Shown here in pieces: positions 35,791 through 43,965 of a stretch of 64,000 nucleotides of DNA. The notes beneath the pieces are model-generated. The model was given only the letters and a program-made list of their open reading frames with translations. It was not told where the DNA came from and ran no database searches. Positions within the stretch are counted from its first letter, which is position 1, and each line of letters begins with the position of its first letter. A program made the translations under genes and the position numbers. Source of the stretch: Streptomyces vietnamensis (GTDB lineage Bacteria; Actinomycetota; Actinomycetes; Streptomycetales; Streptomycetaceae); NCBI RefSeq assembly GCF_000830005.1, contig NZ_CP010407.1:496001-560000 (forward strand), given 5' to 3'.

Positions 35791-35818
35791 CTGTGCCCGC
35801 GGCTACCTGCGGGCACAG
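35791..35818. promoter_or_regulatory. Perfect 10-bp inverted repeat upstream of the ArsR/SulP operon
   Basis: CTGTGCCCGC / GCGGGCACAG with an 8-nt spacer, in the 5' leader of the ArsR gene. It may be an operator or a leader hairpin. Confidence 0.5.
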
Positions 35819-35834
35819 CAAACCCATCATGTAT

Positions 35835-35858
35835 TGAATTGCCAAATTATGCAATTCA
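35835..35858. promoter_or_regulatory. AT-rich palindrome, candidate ArsR operator
   Basis: TGAATTGC / GCAATTCA with an 8-nt AT spacer, in one of the few AT-rich stretches of the window. It overlaps plausible minus-strand promoter boxes (TTGCAT and CATGAT 17 bp apart). Size and symmetry fit an ArsR-dimer site. Confidence 0.55.
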
Positions 35859-35891
35859 TGGAGAGCCTCGATCGGGGCCCTTCGTGGTCGG

Positions 35892-36251
35892 TCAGGCCTT
35901 CTTGACCACGCTGGACTTGAGCTGCATGGGCCCGAAGCCGTCGACCTTGCAGTCGATGTCGTGGCCGTCGACGCCGTCCACGAGCCGGATGTTGCGGACC
36001 TTGGTGCCGGCCTTGATGCCGGAGGGGCTGCCCTTGACCTTGAGCGTCTTGACGACGGTGACGGTGTCGCCGTCGGCGAGGACGTTGCCGACGGAGTCCT
36101 TGATCACCTTTTCGCCGGAGGCGGCCGCCTCGGCGGCGGTGTCGGACGCGGCAGGCCACTCATGGCCGCATTCGGGACAGACGAGCAGCGCGCCCATCTC
36201 GTAGGTGTAGGCGCTGGAGCACTGGGGACACGGCGGAAGGTTCTCGTTCAT
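35892..36251 (-). CDS. yjdM: YjdM (PhnA) family zinc-ribbon protein
   Basis: 119 residues. An N-terminal zinc ribbon [21 protein letters not shown] is followed by the YjdM core ([24 protein letters not shown] and [22 protein letters not shown] end). Despite the old PhnA name the family is not a phosphonate hydrolase; its role is unknown. There is no clear ribosome site, but a TAAAAT box ends 6 bases before the ATG, so a leaderless mRNA is likely. Confidence 0.92.
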   Translation of the reverse strand: MNENLPPCPQCSSAYTYEMGALLVCPECGHEWPAASDTAAEAAASGEKVIKDSVGNVLADGDTVTVVKTLKVKGSPSGIKAGTKVRNIRLVDGVDGHDIDCKVDGFGPMQLKSSVVKKA

Positions 36252-36257
36252 GTGACG

Positions 36258-36263
36258 ATTTTA
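36258..36263 (-). promoter_or_regulatory. yjdM: Candidate -10 box for leaderless yjdM transcript
   Basis: TAAAAT on the minus strand, 6 bases before the ATG, so transcription would begin at or next to the start codon. Confidence 0.5.
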
Positions 36264-36370
36264 GGCCGGAGCGAACGGCGCCCCTCACACGCTCCCCCGG
36301 ACCGCCTCGGCGGGCGGCCCCCGGAGCATCGCGATTCGATGGAGTCGGGGCGGGCAGGCGTCCACAGTCC

Positions 36371-36414
36371 CCGCCCGGCGGAGAACGGTCCCCCGCCCGG
36401 CGGAGAACGGTCCC
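36371..36414. repeat. 22-bp perfect tandem duplication
   Basis: Two exact copies of a 22-bp unit (beginning CCGCCCGGCGGAGAACGG) in the leader of the FUSC-like gene, 42-85 bases before its ATG. Each contains a small inverted repeat. Confidence 0.9.
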
Positions 36415-36455
36415 GGCGGAGGACCGGCCCCCGACCATCGGAGGAGGAGTACGCC

Positions 36456-37733
36456 ATGCCGCACCGCTCCGTCCTGCACGCCCTTCCGCGCCCGTGGCGC
36501 CGATGGAGGTGGTGGCGGCGATGGGGGCGGGACCCGGTGGTGGTGCAGACCCTGCGTTCCACCGCCGCGGCGACGCTCTCGTACGTCGTCGCCCTCCGGC
36601 TGAGTTCCGAGCCGGCGCCGCTGACCGCACCGCTCACCGCACTGCTCGTCGTCCAGGTGACGCTGTACTCGACGCTCACGACGAGCCTCCGGCGGGTGAA
36701 CTCCGTCGTCGTGGGCGTGCTCATCGCCATCGCGTTCAGCGCGCTCGTCGGACTCAGCTGGTGGAGCCTCGCCCTGGTCATCCTGGCGTCGCTCGTCGTG
36801 GGCCGGTTCGTCCGGGTGGAGGAGTTCGTCCCCGAGGTGGCCATCAGCGCGATGCTGGTCCTCGGTGTCACACAGGTCGCCGACACCGCGTGGGACCGCG
36901 TCCTGGAGACGCTGATCGGCGCGGTCGTGGGACTGCTCTTCAACGTCGTGCTCGTCCCGCCGGTCTGGGTGGACACCGCCGGGGACTCGATCGGGGACCT
37001 GGCCCGGCGGATGCGCCGGCTGCTCCTGGACATCGGCGAGGAACTCGCCGACCCGGACGCCCCGCACGAACCGGCCCCGCTGCCGGACGCGGCCTCCTCC
37101 CCCGCTCCCGTGGAGCGGGCCGCGGCGCGGCTGCACGAGGCGCGGCGCCTCGACAACGACGTCGCCGACGTCGACGCGGCCCTGCGGCAGGCGGAGGACA
37201 GCCTCCGGCTGAACCCGCGGGTCAAGGAGGGGCTGCTGCACCGGATCGTGCTGCGCACCGGCCTCGACACCCTGGAGATCTGCGCGGTCGTGCTGCGCGT
37301 CCTGGCCCGTTCCCTGACGGACCTCGCGAGGAAACGGCACGGGGCCGCGCTCGTACGCCCCGGGACGGGCCTCGCCCTGCGGGAGACGCTGCGGCACCTC
37401 GCGGACACCCTCGTGAGCTTCGCCGACCTCGTCACCTCGCATTCGAGCGCCGGAGCGGAGACGGCGGAGACCCGTCTCGGCGAGGAGCTCGCGGCGGCCC
37501 GCACCGCCCGCGACCGGGCCGCCGTGCTCCTCCGGGAGGAGGCGGCGCACGATCCGGAGCGCTGGCAGTTCTACGGCGCGCTGCTCGCCGAGATCGACCG
37601 GGTCCTCGACGAACTCGACCCGGACCATCGCGGTCGCCGCCTCATGGAGGAACTGGACCGCCACACGCGCGCGCGTGAGGAACGGCGCCGCCGCGTCACC
37701 TCCCTCGCGGGCCGGGCGCGCCGTACGCCGTGA
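36456..37733 (+). CDS. FUSC-like / aromatic acid exporter-family membrane protein
   Basis: 425 residues. Start ATG follows GGAGGAGGA. Residues about 28-170 hold five or six helices typical of FUSC/ArAE proteins ([40 protein letters not shown]). The rest is a long, charged, mainly helical cytoplasmic region (about 175-425). The family is linked to efflux of aromatic acids or unknown organics. The 3' end overlaps the convergent lactate-oxidase-like gene by 38 bp. Confidence 0.87.
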   Translation: MPHRSVLHALPRPWRRWRWWRRWGRDPVVVQTLRSTAAATLSYVVALRLSSEPAPLTAPLTALLVVQVTLYSTLTTSLRRVNSVVVGVLIAIAFSALVGLSWWSLALVILASLVVGRFVRVEEFVPEVAISAMLVLGVTQVADTAWDRVLETLIGAVVGLLFNVVLVPPVWVDTAGDSIGDLARRMRRLLLDIGEELADPDAPHEPAPLPDAASSPAPVERAAARLHEARRLDNDVADVDAALRQAEDSLRLNPRVKEGLLHRIVLRTGLDTLEICAVVLRVLARSLTDLARKRHGAALVRPGTGLALRETLRHLADTLVSFADLVTSHSSAGAETAETRLGEELAAARTARDRAAVLLREEAAHDPERWQFYGALLAEIDRVLDELDPDHRGRRLMEELDRHTRAREERRRRVTSLAGRARRTP

Positions 37734-38895
37734 CGGGCCGCAGGGCGCCCTCCGCGCGGAGCGCGTCCAGGGTCGGGTAGCCGTCGACGGCCAGGATGAG
37801 GTCGGTCTCGGCGAGGAGGGAGCGGAGGACGTGGACGATGCCGTCCTCGCCGCCGAGGGCGAGGCCGTACGCGTACGGGCGGCCGACGCCGACCGCCGTG
37901 GCGCCGAGGGCGAGGGCCTTCACGACGTCGGCGCCGGTGCGGACGCCGGAGTCGAAGAGCACCGGCAGTCCCTCGGCCGCGGCGACCACCCCGGGGAGGG
38001 CGTCGAGGGCGGGCAGGCCGCCGTTGGCCTGGCGTCCGCCGTGGTTGGAGCAGTAGATGCCGTCGACGCCGCCGTCCCTGGCGCGGCGGACGTCCTCGGG
38101 GTGGCAGATGCCCTTGAGGAGGATCGGCAGGTCGGTGAGGGAGCGCAGCCAGGCGAGGTCGTCCCAGACGAGCGGCTTGCCGAAGATCCCCGCCCACTCC
38201 GCGACGGCGGCGCGCGGGTCCTCCTCGGGGGCCTTGGCGAGCCGCGCCCGGAAGACCGGGTCGGAGGTGTAGTTGGCCAGGCAGTGTCCGCGCAGCTGCG
38301 GAAAGTTGCCGGTGGCGAGGTCGCGGGGGCGCCAGCCGGTGACCCAGGTGTCGAGGGTGACGACGATGCCCCGGAAGCCGGCCGCCTCGGCCCGGTGCAC
38401 CAGGCTCTCCGCGAGGGCGCGGTCGGTGGGGGTGTAGAGCTGGAAGAAACCGGGGGTGTCCCCGTACGCGGCGGCGACCCGTTCCATGGGGTCGACGGTG
38501 AGCGTGGAGGCGATCATCGGTACGCCGGTGCGGGCGGCGGCACGGGCCGTCGCGAGGTCGCCGTGCCCGTCCTGGGCACACGGTCCGATCACGCCGACGG
38601 GCGCCATGAACAGCGGGGACGGCAGCCCGATGCCGAAGAGGTCGACGGACAGGTCGCGTTCGGCGGCGCCGACCATCATGCGCGGGACGAGCCCCCACTG
38701 CCGGAAGGCCGTGACGTTGGCCTCCTGGGTGTGCTCGTCGCCCGCGCCGCCGGCCACGTACGACCAGAGCGAGGGCGGGAGCGCCGCCCGCGCCCGCGTC
38801 TCCAGTTCGTCGAAGGTCATCGGCAGGGCGGGCGTGACGCCGAAGAGCCCGTCGAGGTAGATCTCGTTCTGGTAGTCGCCGTACTTCTGGGGCAT
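37696..38895 (-). CDS. FMN-dependent alpha-hydroxy-acid oxidase, lactate 2-monooxygenase-like
   Basis: 399 residues. FMN/substrate motifs of the glycolate oxidase family are present: [11 protein letters not shown] near the start, [12 protein letters not shown], the Lys of ILLKGI, the catalytic His in SNHGGRQ, and [18 protein letters not shown]. Length and the N-terminal [13 protein letters not shown] fit lactate 2-monooxygenase rather than glycolate oxidase. It lies downstream of a PucR-type regulator on the same strand, which may respond to a hydroxy acid. GGAAGGAA precedes the ATG. Confidence 0.9.
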   Translation of the reverse strand: MPQKYGDYQNEIYLDGLFGVTPALPMTFDELETRARAALPPSLWSYVAGGAGDEHTQEANVTAFRQWGLVPRMMVGAAERDLSVDLFGIGLPSPLFMAPVGVIGPCAQDGHGDLATARAAARTGVPMIASTLTVDPMERVAAAYGDTPGFFQLYTPTDRALAESLVHRAEAAGFRGIVVTLDTWVTGWRPRDLATGNFPQLRGHCLANYTSDPVFRARLAKAPEEDPRAAVAEWAGIFGKPLVWDDLAWLRSLTDLPILLKGICHPEDVRRARDGGVDGIYCSNHGGRQANGGLPALDALPGVVAAAEGLPVLFDSGVRTGADVVKALALGATAVGVGRPYAYGLALGGEDGIVHVLRSLLAETDLILAVDGYPTLDALRAEGALRPVTAYGAPGPRGR

Positions 38896-39019
38896 GGGGG
38901 GGCGTCGTTCCTTCCGGTCCCTCGTCGGGCGCTCGGCTCGCCCGCGGTGGTGCCCACCACCGTGCCCGTCACGCGCGCGCGTGACCATGGAGCGGTGCCC
39001 AACAGCGGGGCGCCGGTGT

Positions 39020-39035
39020 TTGTCGCCCCCGACAA
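39020..39035. promoter_or_regulatory. Inverted repeat between PucR gene and oxidase gene
   Basis: TTGTCG-CCCC-CGACAA, 16 bp, about 125 bases upstream of the oxidase start and just past the PucR stop. It is a candidate operator for PucR or a short hairpin. Confidence 0.4.
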
Positions 39036-39057
39036 GAACCGCGGTGGCGTACGGGGG

Positions 39058-40206
39058 TCAGCCGGCCGCTCCCCCGGCTCCGGCGGCCACCGCCTCCAGG
39101 TGGCGCAGTGCCCACCAGACCCGCATCGCGTCCTCGGACCGGCCGAGGTCGAGCCCGGTGACCCGCGCGAAGGTGCGCAGCCGGTACCGGAGCGTGTTCG
39201 GGTGGACGTACAGGGCGGCCGCCGCCGCTTCGGCGTTCGCGTCGGCCGCGAGGTAGGCGTCCACCGTACGGATCAGGGTCGCGCGGCGGCTTCCGCTCGT
39301 GTGCCCGAAGCAGCGGTCCACCAGCTGTTCACCGGTGTCCGGGAGGGCGAGTACGGCGGCGTGCAGCGGAAGTTCGCCGTCCGTCACCGGGCGGCGGAGT
39401 CCGAAGGCGGCGGCGAGTTCACCGGCCCGGCGGGCCTGCCGGTACGACTCGTGCGCGCGGGCCACGGGCAGGGCGCGGCCGAGGCCGACCGGGACGCGCA
39501 GGGAGGAGAGCCTGCCGGGCTCGACCAGCCCGACGACGTGCCCCGACGCGGGTTCGACGAGCAGCGCGGCCGCGTGCTCGCGCAGCATGTCCGCGAGCCC
39601 GGGGGCGGAGACGGCGTGGAAGGCGGGGTACTCCTTGCCCGGGTCGAGGCCGAGGAGCCGGGTGGCCGTCGGCAGCCACTCCGGCGGGAGTTCACCGCTC
39701 AGCAACTGCCGGAGCAGCAGCGCGCGTTGTTCCTCGCCGCCGCGCAACCGCTCCGTCTCGCGCTGCCGGTGGCCGTCGATCACCGCCGTCGACACGTGGT
39801 CGCAGCAGAGCCAGAAGTCCCGGGTCAGCGCGAGGGCGACGGCGAACTCGCCGTACGCACCGGCCGCCGCGTACAGGGCGTCGAAGGCGTGGCGGGAGGT
39901 GAGGCGGAAAGCCTCCAGGAGCGGTTCGAGGGGGACGCCCTGGTCGGCTCGGCGGGCGCCGAAGTCCGAGAACTCCACGCGCTCCCGGTCCGTGGGGGCA
40001 CGGCCCTCCGCGAGTGCGGCGAGCGCCGTCTCCATGACGGCCAGGAGCTCCCGGACCGTCTCCTCCTCGTCCAGGACCCGGTATGCGGGCAGCTCGCCGA
40101 CGGTGGCGGCGGCCGCGGCGGCCACCCGGTCGAGCCGCAGCCCGGCCAGGAGCTCGGTCCGCGCCTTCGAAGAGCTCGTCGCGGACTCCCCGGAGAAGCC
40201 GCTCAT
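39058..40206 (-). CDS. PucR/CdaR-family transcriptional regulator
   Basis: 382 residues. An N-terminal helical (RsbR-like) region is followed by a GGDEF-like central domain (about 150-290) and the C-terminal PucR helix-turn-helix (NAEAAAAALYVHPNTLRYRLRTFARVTGLDL). Such proteins activate nearby catabolic genes. The oxidase gene directly downstream on the same strand is the best target candidate. Confidence 0.9.
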   Translation of the reverse strand: MSGFSGESATSSSKARTELLAGLRLDRVAAAAAATVGELPAYRVLDEEETVRELLAVMETALAALAEGRAPTDRERVEFSDFGARRADQGVPLEPLLEAFRLTSRHAFDALYAAAGAYGEFAVALALTRDFWLCCDHVSTAVIDGHRQRETERLRGGEEQRALLLRQLLSGELPPEWLPTATRLLGLDPGKEYPAFHAVSAPGLADMLREHAAALLVEPASGHVVGLVEPGRLSSLRVPVGLGRALPVARAHESYRQARRAGELAAAFGLRRPVTDGELPLHAAVLALPDTGEQLVDRCFGHTSGSRRATLIRTVDAYLAADANAEAAAAALYVHPNTLRYRLRTFARVTGLDLGRSEDAMRVWWALRHLEAVAAGAGGAAG

Positions 40207-40212
40207 GTCCGT

Positions 40213-40755
40213 CTACCGCGTGGCCGGGGACCACACGCCGAACCACTGCTCGGCGCCGTACTCCTCGAACCGCTCCACCTCGGTGAACCCGAGCTTCGCC
40301 GCGAGGCGCATCGCGCGGTCGTTGGCGGTCTGGGTGGAGAGCACCACCGGCTCGCCGGGGTGCACGCCGGTGAACCAGTCGAGTGCCGCCGCGCACGCCT
40401 CGGCGGCGTACCCGCGTCCCCACGCCTGAGGCAGGAACATGTAGCCGAGCTCGGCCTCGCCGCCCTCCGGACGGACGCGCCCCTTGCGCTCCGCGTCGCG
40501 TCGATCGAGCGTGATCATGCCGATCATCGTCCCGTCGAGCTCGACCACGAAGAGGCGGGGGCGCCGCCCGGGCACCTCGGGCATCCCGCGCTCGATCTCA
40601 TCGCGCGGTCGGGCGCCACCGACGTAGGTGCCCACCTCGGGCGAGGCGAACAGTTCGACGAAGGCGGCGCGGTCCCGGGCCTCGGACTCGCGCAGCACGA
40701 GCCGTTCGGTCTTCATCGGGGCGGGCGGCCAGGCGACGGTTCCGAGTTCGGTCAT
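40213..40755 (-). CDS. GNAT-family (RimJ-like) acetyltransferase
   Basis: 180 residues. MKTERLVLRESEARDRAAFVELF and LGYMFLPQAWGRGYAAEACAAALDW are typical of the RimJ/RimL group; ANDRAMRLAAKLGF closes the fold. The ATG overlaps the stop of a small truncated gene upstream (ATGA), so it was probably translated together with that gene before the TnpB element landed. No other promoter is evident. Confidence 0.9.
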   Translation of the reverse strand: MTELGTVAWPPAPMKTERLVLRESEARDRAAFVELFASPEVGTYVGGARPRDEIERGMPEVPGRRPRLFVVELDGTMIGMITLDRRDAERKGRVRPEGGEAELGYMFLPQAWGRGYAAEACAAALDWFTGVHPGEPVVLSTQTANDRAMRLAAKLGFTEVERFEEYGAEQWFGVWSPATR

Positions 40756-40910
40756 GGCGGGCAACCTACCTTGCTCACGGTGCCGGAGGAGGCGTTTCCC
40801 CGGGCGATGATCACGATCTCGTCCTCCGGATGCCAGTACCGGACGTGGGCCTTCGGCGGGTTGATGCGCAGGCCGCCGTCGGGGGCGGTCGTGGCACGGG
40901 TGTGGGAGCG
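40752..40910 (-). pseudogene. 3' part of a small gene cut by the TnpB element
   Basis: An open frame of 52 codons runs from the right end of the insertion element to a TGA that overlaps the acetyltransferase ATG (ATGA). It encodes a folded-looking segment (APDGGLRINPPKAHVRYWHP, then EDEIVIIARG). There is no start codon before this segment, and the frame meets a stop inside the element. The 5' end therefore seems to have been displaced by the insertion. I do not recognise the family. Confidence 0.55.
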
Positions 40911-41060
40911 TTGACTTCCGCTCCCCGGCCTAAAGGCCGGGGATTCCTACCACGGTCGGCCGACCGTCTCGGTGGGTTCCTGCTTCAACGCGCTGCGCCG
41001 GTACGCGTACCGGTCTTACCCGCGCTCCACAGGCCGACACCGCCAGTCCGGCGGCCTTGG
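40911..41060 (-). ncRNA. Predicted omega-RNA (reRNA) at the element right end
   Basis: TnpB nucleases use an RNA that overlaps the 3' end of tnpB, ends at the element boundary and continues into the flank as guide. The right-end hairpin and TCAA terminus closely resemble the ISDra2/IS608 scaffold end. The 5' limit is a guess; the guide would be the reverse complement of about 40890-40910. Confidence 0.5.
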
Positions 41061-42150
41061 CGACGTTGACCGCCGCGTTGATGTCCCGGTCCAGGACCGT
41101 CCCGCAGCCCCGGCACTCCCACACACGGACGTGCAGGGGCCTGGGACCGTCCTTGGTCCCGCACGCGCAGCACACCTGGCTGGTGGGCTCGAACCGTCCG
41201 ATGCGGATGAAGGTCCGGCCATAGAGGGCGGCCTTGTACTCCAGCATCGCGACGAACGACGCCCAGCCCGCATCGTGGACCGACTTGGCCAGACGCGTGC
41301 GGGCGAGTCCCTTCACCGCCAGGTCCTCCACCGCCACCGCTTGGTTCTCGCGGATGACCTTCGTGGAGAGCTGATGGTGAAACTCACGCCGCGCGTCGGC
41401 CACCCGCGCGTGAGCGCGAGCGACCTTGATACGGGCCTTGTCCCGGTTGTTCGACCCCTTCGCCTTGCGGCTCAGGTTCCGCTGGGCCTTCTTGAGTTTC
41501 TTCTCCGCCCGGCGCAGGAAACGCGGGGCGTCGATCTTCGTACCGTCCGAGAGGATCGCGAAGTGGGTCAGGCCGAGATCGATACCGACCACGGCGTCCG
41601 TCCCGGGCAGCGTCTCATCCGGCGCGGTCTCCACCACGAACGAGGCGAAGTACCTGCCGGCGGCGTCCTTGACCACGGTCACCGTGGACGGAACCGAGGG
41701 CAGGGAGCGGGACCACTTGACCCGCACATCTCCGATCTTCGGGAAGGACAGGGCCCCACCGGCCGTGATCTTCCAGCGTGCGTTGGCGGTGAACCGTACG
41801 GCCTGCCGGTTGTCCTTGCGGGACTTAAACCGGGGCGTGCCCATACGCGGGCGCCTACCCCCGAGGCCGTCAAAGAAGTTCCGGTACGCGGTGTCAAGGT
41901 CCCGCAACGACTGTTGCAGCACCACGGCGGACACGTCGCCAAGCCAGGCGCGCTCGTCGGTCTTCTTCGCCTCGGTGATCAGCAGCTTCGACAGCTCCCC
42001 GGTCTTGGGGAATGCCTCACCCGCGGCGCGGGCGGTCTCACGAGCCCGCAGGGCGTCGTTGTAAACCACCCGCGCGCACCCGAACGCCTGAGCCAGCGCG
42101 GAGCGCTGAGGACCATTCGGGTATAGGCGGAAGCTGTACCTCAACTGCAT
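40930..42150 (-). CDS. tnpB: TnpB RNA-guided endonuclease (IS605 OrfB family)
   Basis: 406 residues from the ATG at 42150 (MQLRYSFRLYP start). RuvC-type catalytic residues are complete: D191 (GIDLGL), E275 (AVEDLAV) and D354 (DRDINAAVN). A zinc ribbon CCAC...CRGC spans about residues 327-349. The N-terminal helix-turn-helix and the conserved LSKLLITEAKK region are intact, so the protein should be active. It keeps the element at its site by cutting copies that lack it; transposition would need TnpA supplied elsewhere. Confidence 0.93.
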   Translation of the reverse strand: MQLRYSFRLYPNGPQRSALAQAFGCARVVYNDALRARETARAAGEAFPKTGELSKLLITEAKKTDERAWLGDVSAVVLQQSLRDLDTAYRNFFDGLGGRRPRMGTPRFKSRKDNRQAVRFTANARWKITAGGALSFPKIGDVRVKWSRSLPSVPSTVTVVKDAAGRYFASFVVETAPDETLPGTDAVVGIDLGLTHFAILSDGTKIDAPRFLRRAEKKLKKAQRNLSRKAKGSNNRDKARIKVARAHARVADARREFHHQLSTKVIRENQAVAVEDLAVKGLARTRLAKSVHDAGWASFVAMLEYKAALYGRTFIRIGRFEPTSQVCCACGTKDGPRPLHVRVWECRGCGTVLDRDINAAVNVAKAAGLAVSACGARVRPVRVPAQRVEAGTHRDGRPTVVGIPGL

Positions 42151-42339
42151 ACCGATCACCGTACCGCAGCGGATTCATGGCCGAATATCAGAACATTCGC
42201 ACCAATCAACGCTGCGGCTTCGCCCTCCACACACACGCGGTTTCCGTGACGAAAGGCGTCAACTCCCGCAGGCTCCACATCGCTTCACCACCGCCCTAAA
42301 GGGCAGTGCACTGCGATGAGGACCGGTAACGAAAGCGTC

Positions 42340-42362
42340 CTCGGCGGAGTGCGTCCGCCGAG
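42340..42362. terminator. Hairpin just outside the TnpB element
   Basis: CTCGGCGGA / TCCGCCGAG, 9-bp perfect stem with a 5-nt loop. It may end transcription of the NPP1 gene or of whatever gene preceded the insertion. The stretch 42363-42547 has no gene but holds an unusual pyrimidine-rich run (CCTTTTTGTCTTCTTTTCGC) and GCGATCG motifs. Confidence 0.5.
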
Positions 42363-42547
42363 CGGACCGATCGTCGGCAGCCCGGGGTTCCTCGGTCCGG
42401 CCGGGAGCGGACCCCTGTGCAGCGCCCCGCTACCCGGGAACGACCTTTTTGTCTTCTTTTCGCACGTCAGCAGGGTGCCGCCCAGACCTCGGCGACGAGG
42501 CGGCATCGGGGCATATTCACCCCTTTGCGATCGCCCCTTCGCGATCG

Positions 42548-43315
42548 TCAGGCGTACGGGTCGAAGGGGATGCCGGCCGGCTTCGCCTTGGCGAGGTGGG
42601 CAGCGAAGTTCCCGTCCTTGAGGCCGAAGACCGCGCTGCCGAAGTCGGCCTGGCTGAGCTTCTCGCGAATGCCCGCGGGGTAGCCGTTCCAGCCGACGAG
42701 GCCGGGGAACTGCCAGGTGTGCTGGTGGTTCTCGGGCGGTTCGTCGTTGGAGTTCGCCGGGCGGAAGCAGTGGGTGCCGATGCCGTCCTTGTGGTAGACG
42801 ACCTTCGGGTGGGTGCCGTCCCAGCGGATCCGGTCGCGGCCGTAGACGTTGAAGTTCCCGTGGGCGGAGGTGGAGACGTACTGGGCCTGGTCGTTCTGCA
42901 CCCAGACCACGACGTGTTCCCAGTCGTGGCGGTGTCCGCCGAGGCTGCTGCCGATGACCGCCTGGTCCTTCTCGAAGTAGAGGCCGTAGATGATCGCGCA
43001 CCAGCCGTTGTTGCACTTCGCGCGCGCGTACCCGTTGGTGTTGGTGAGGTCCGAGGCGTCGTGGCACTGGCCGTTGAGGGCGCCGGACGGGTTGAGGCCG
43101 CCGTTGAGCGTCCCGTCGGGGCCGATCGCGGGGGTGGGGTAGCAGCCGTCCGTGTCGTAGTCGTACGCCGGCTGGAAGGTCTGCTCCAGGCCGTCGGCGT
43201 TGGCGGGCAGGGCGGTGGGCGGCGCGGCGAGCGCGCTGCCCGGCAGGGCGATGATCAGTGCGAGGGCGCCGGCGAGGGCGAGCACGCCCCTGGTGGCGTG
43301 CGCCTGTGTCTTCAC
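42548..43315 (-). CDS. NPP1 / Nep1-like (necrosis-inducing) secreted protein
   Basis: 255 residues from a GTG at 43315. The Sec signal peptide is cleaved near ALA-AP (about residue 30). The hallmark heptapeptide GHRHDWE is intact (residues 127-133), as are conserved Cys and the surrounding VVVWV and YHKDGIGTHCFR segments. Nep1-like proteins bind glycosyl inositol phosphoryl ceramides and permeabilise plant membranes; many homologues in saprophytes have no proven toxicity. It lies beside the TnpB element, so gain by transfer is possible. Confidence 0.92.
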   Translation of the reverse strand: MKTQAHATRGVLALAGALALIIALPGSALAAPPTALPANADGLEQTFQPAYDYDTDGCYPTPAIGPDGTLNGGLNPSGALNGQCHDASDLTNTNGYARAKCNNGWCAIIYGLYFEKDQAVIGSSLGGHRHDWEHVVVWVQNDQAQYVSTSAHGNFNVYGRDRIRWDGTHPKVVYHKDGIGTHCFRPANSNDEPPENHQHTWQFPGLVGWNGYPAGIREKLSQADFGSAVFGLKDGNFAAHLAKAKPAGIPFDPYA

Positions 43316-43390
43316 GGTGTCCCCCCGGGTCGGTTGGCATGGACCGACCGCATCTTGACATGCCCACTCCATACGCGCGAGAGCGCGCGC

Positions 43391-43957
43391 TCATCGCAGC
43401 GCGGTCTCCACCAGCCGGCGGATCTCCTCGGCGGGTACGGCTCCGCCGTTGACGAGGCGGTCGAAGACCAGGCCGTCCACGCAGGTGAGCAGGGTGACCG
43501 TGCGCGCGCGGGCGTCCGCGAGACCCCGGGCGGCGAGGAAGTCCTCGACGGACCGCCGGGCCGCGTTGTCGCGCGGCACCAGGATCTCCCGCAGCTCGGG
43601 GTGGTGCACGCTCTCCAGGGCGCACCCGTAGCGCGCGAGGGAGCGGCGGCGGCCTTCGCCGGTGAGCCGGAGCGCGGTGAACGCGGTGAGCCCGGCGACG
43701 AGTTCCTCGGCGTCGCGCGGGGCGCCGGCCCGCTGCCCGGCCTCCTCGATCTCGGCCTGGTCGCGCTCGACGAGGCGGAGCACCAGCGCGGTCAGGAGCG
43801 ACTGGCGGGTGCGGTGGTACGCGGACGTGGTACCGGGCGGCAGGCCGGCGGCCCGGTCGACCGCGCGGTGGGTGAGCCCGCGCATGCCCTGCTCGGCGAG
43901 CACGTCGATGGCGGTGTCGGCGAGGAGGGCACGTCGGGCGGCGGCGGAGGCGGGCAT
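43391..43957 (-). CDS. TetR-family repressor of the FAD monooxygenase
   Basis: 188 residues. N-terminal helix-turn-helix ALLADTAIDVLAEQGMRGLTHRAVDRAAGLPPGTTSAYHRTRQSLL is a variant of the TetR fold (DUF-type C-terminal domain). It is divergent from the monooxygenase gene, with two palindromic sites between them, the usual layout for a ligand-released repressor. Confidence 0.9.
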   Translation of the reverse strand: MPASAAARRALLADTAIDVLAEQGMRGLTHRAVDRAAGLPPGTTSAYHRTRQSLLTALVLRLVERDQAEIEEAGQRAGAPRDAEELVAGLTAFTALRLTGEGRRRSLARYGCALESVHHPELREILVPRDNAARRSVEDFLAARGLADARARTVTLLTCVDGLVFDRLVNGGAVPAEEIRRLVETALR

Positions 43958-43965
43958 CCCCCCTT

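Larger units (their letters stand above)
40911..42325 (-). mobile_element. TnpB-only IS605/IS608-type insertion element, about 1.4 kb
   Basis: It contains one gene, tnpB, and no tnpA transposase. The right end (minus strand) reads GAAT, then an 8-bp hairpin CCCCGGCC-TTTA-GGCCGGGG, then a short spacer ending TCAA at 40911. This is the same layout as IS608 (guide GAAT, cleavage TCAA). The left side has a hairpin CACTGCCC-TTTA-GGGCGGTG and, 17 nt further out, TTAC at 42326-42329, the IS608-type target motif. The left boundary is therefore inferred; the right one is well supported. Confidence 0.75.

Noticed and set aside
37675..40914. Open frame of about 1079 codons on the plus strand
   Set aside because: It runs antisense through the lactate-oxidase-like, PucR and acetyltransferase genes, all of which have clear domains. 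The translation is Gly/Arg/Glu-rich and without motifs.
42340..42362. Hairpin as the outer end of the insertion element
   Set aside because: It lies beyond the TTAC motif and lacks the TTTA-loop hairpin form seen at both real ends, so a host terminator is more likely.
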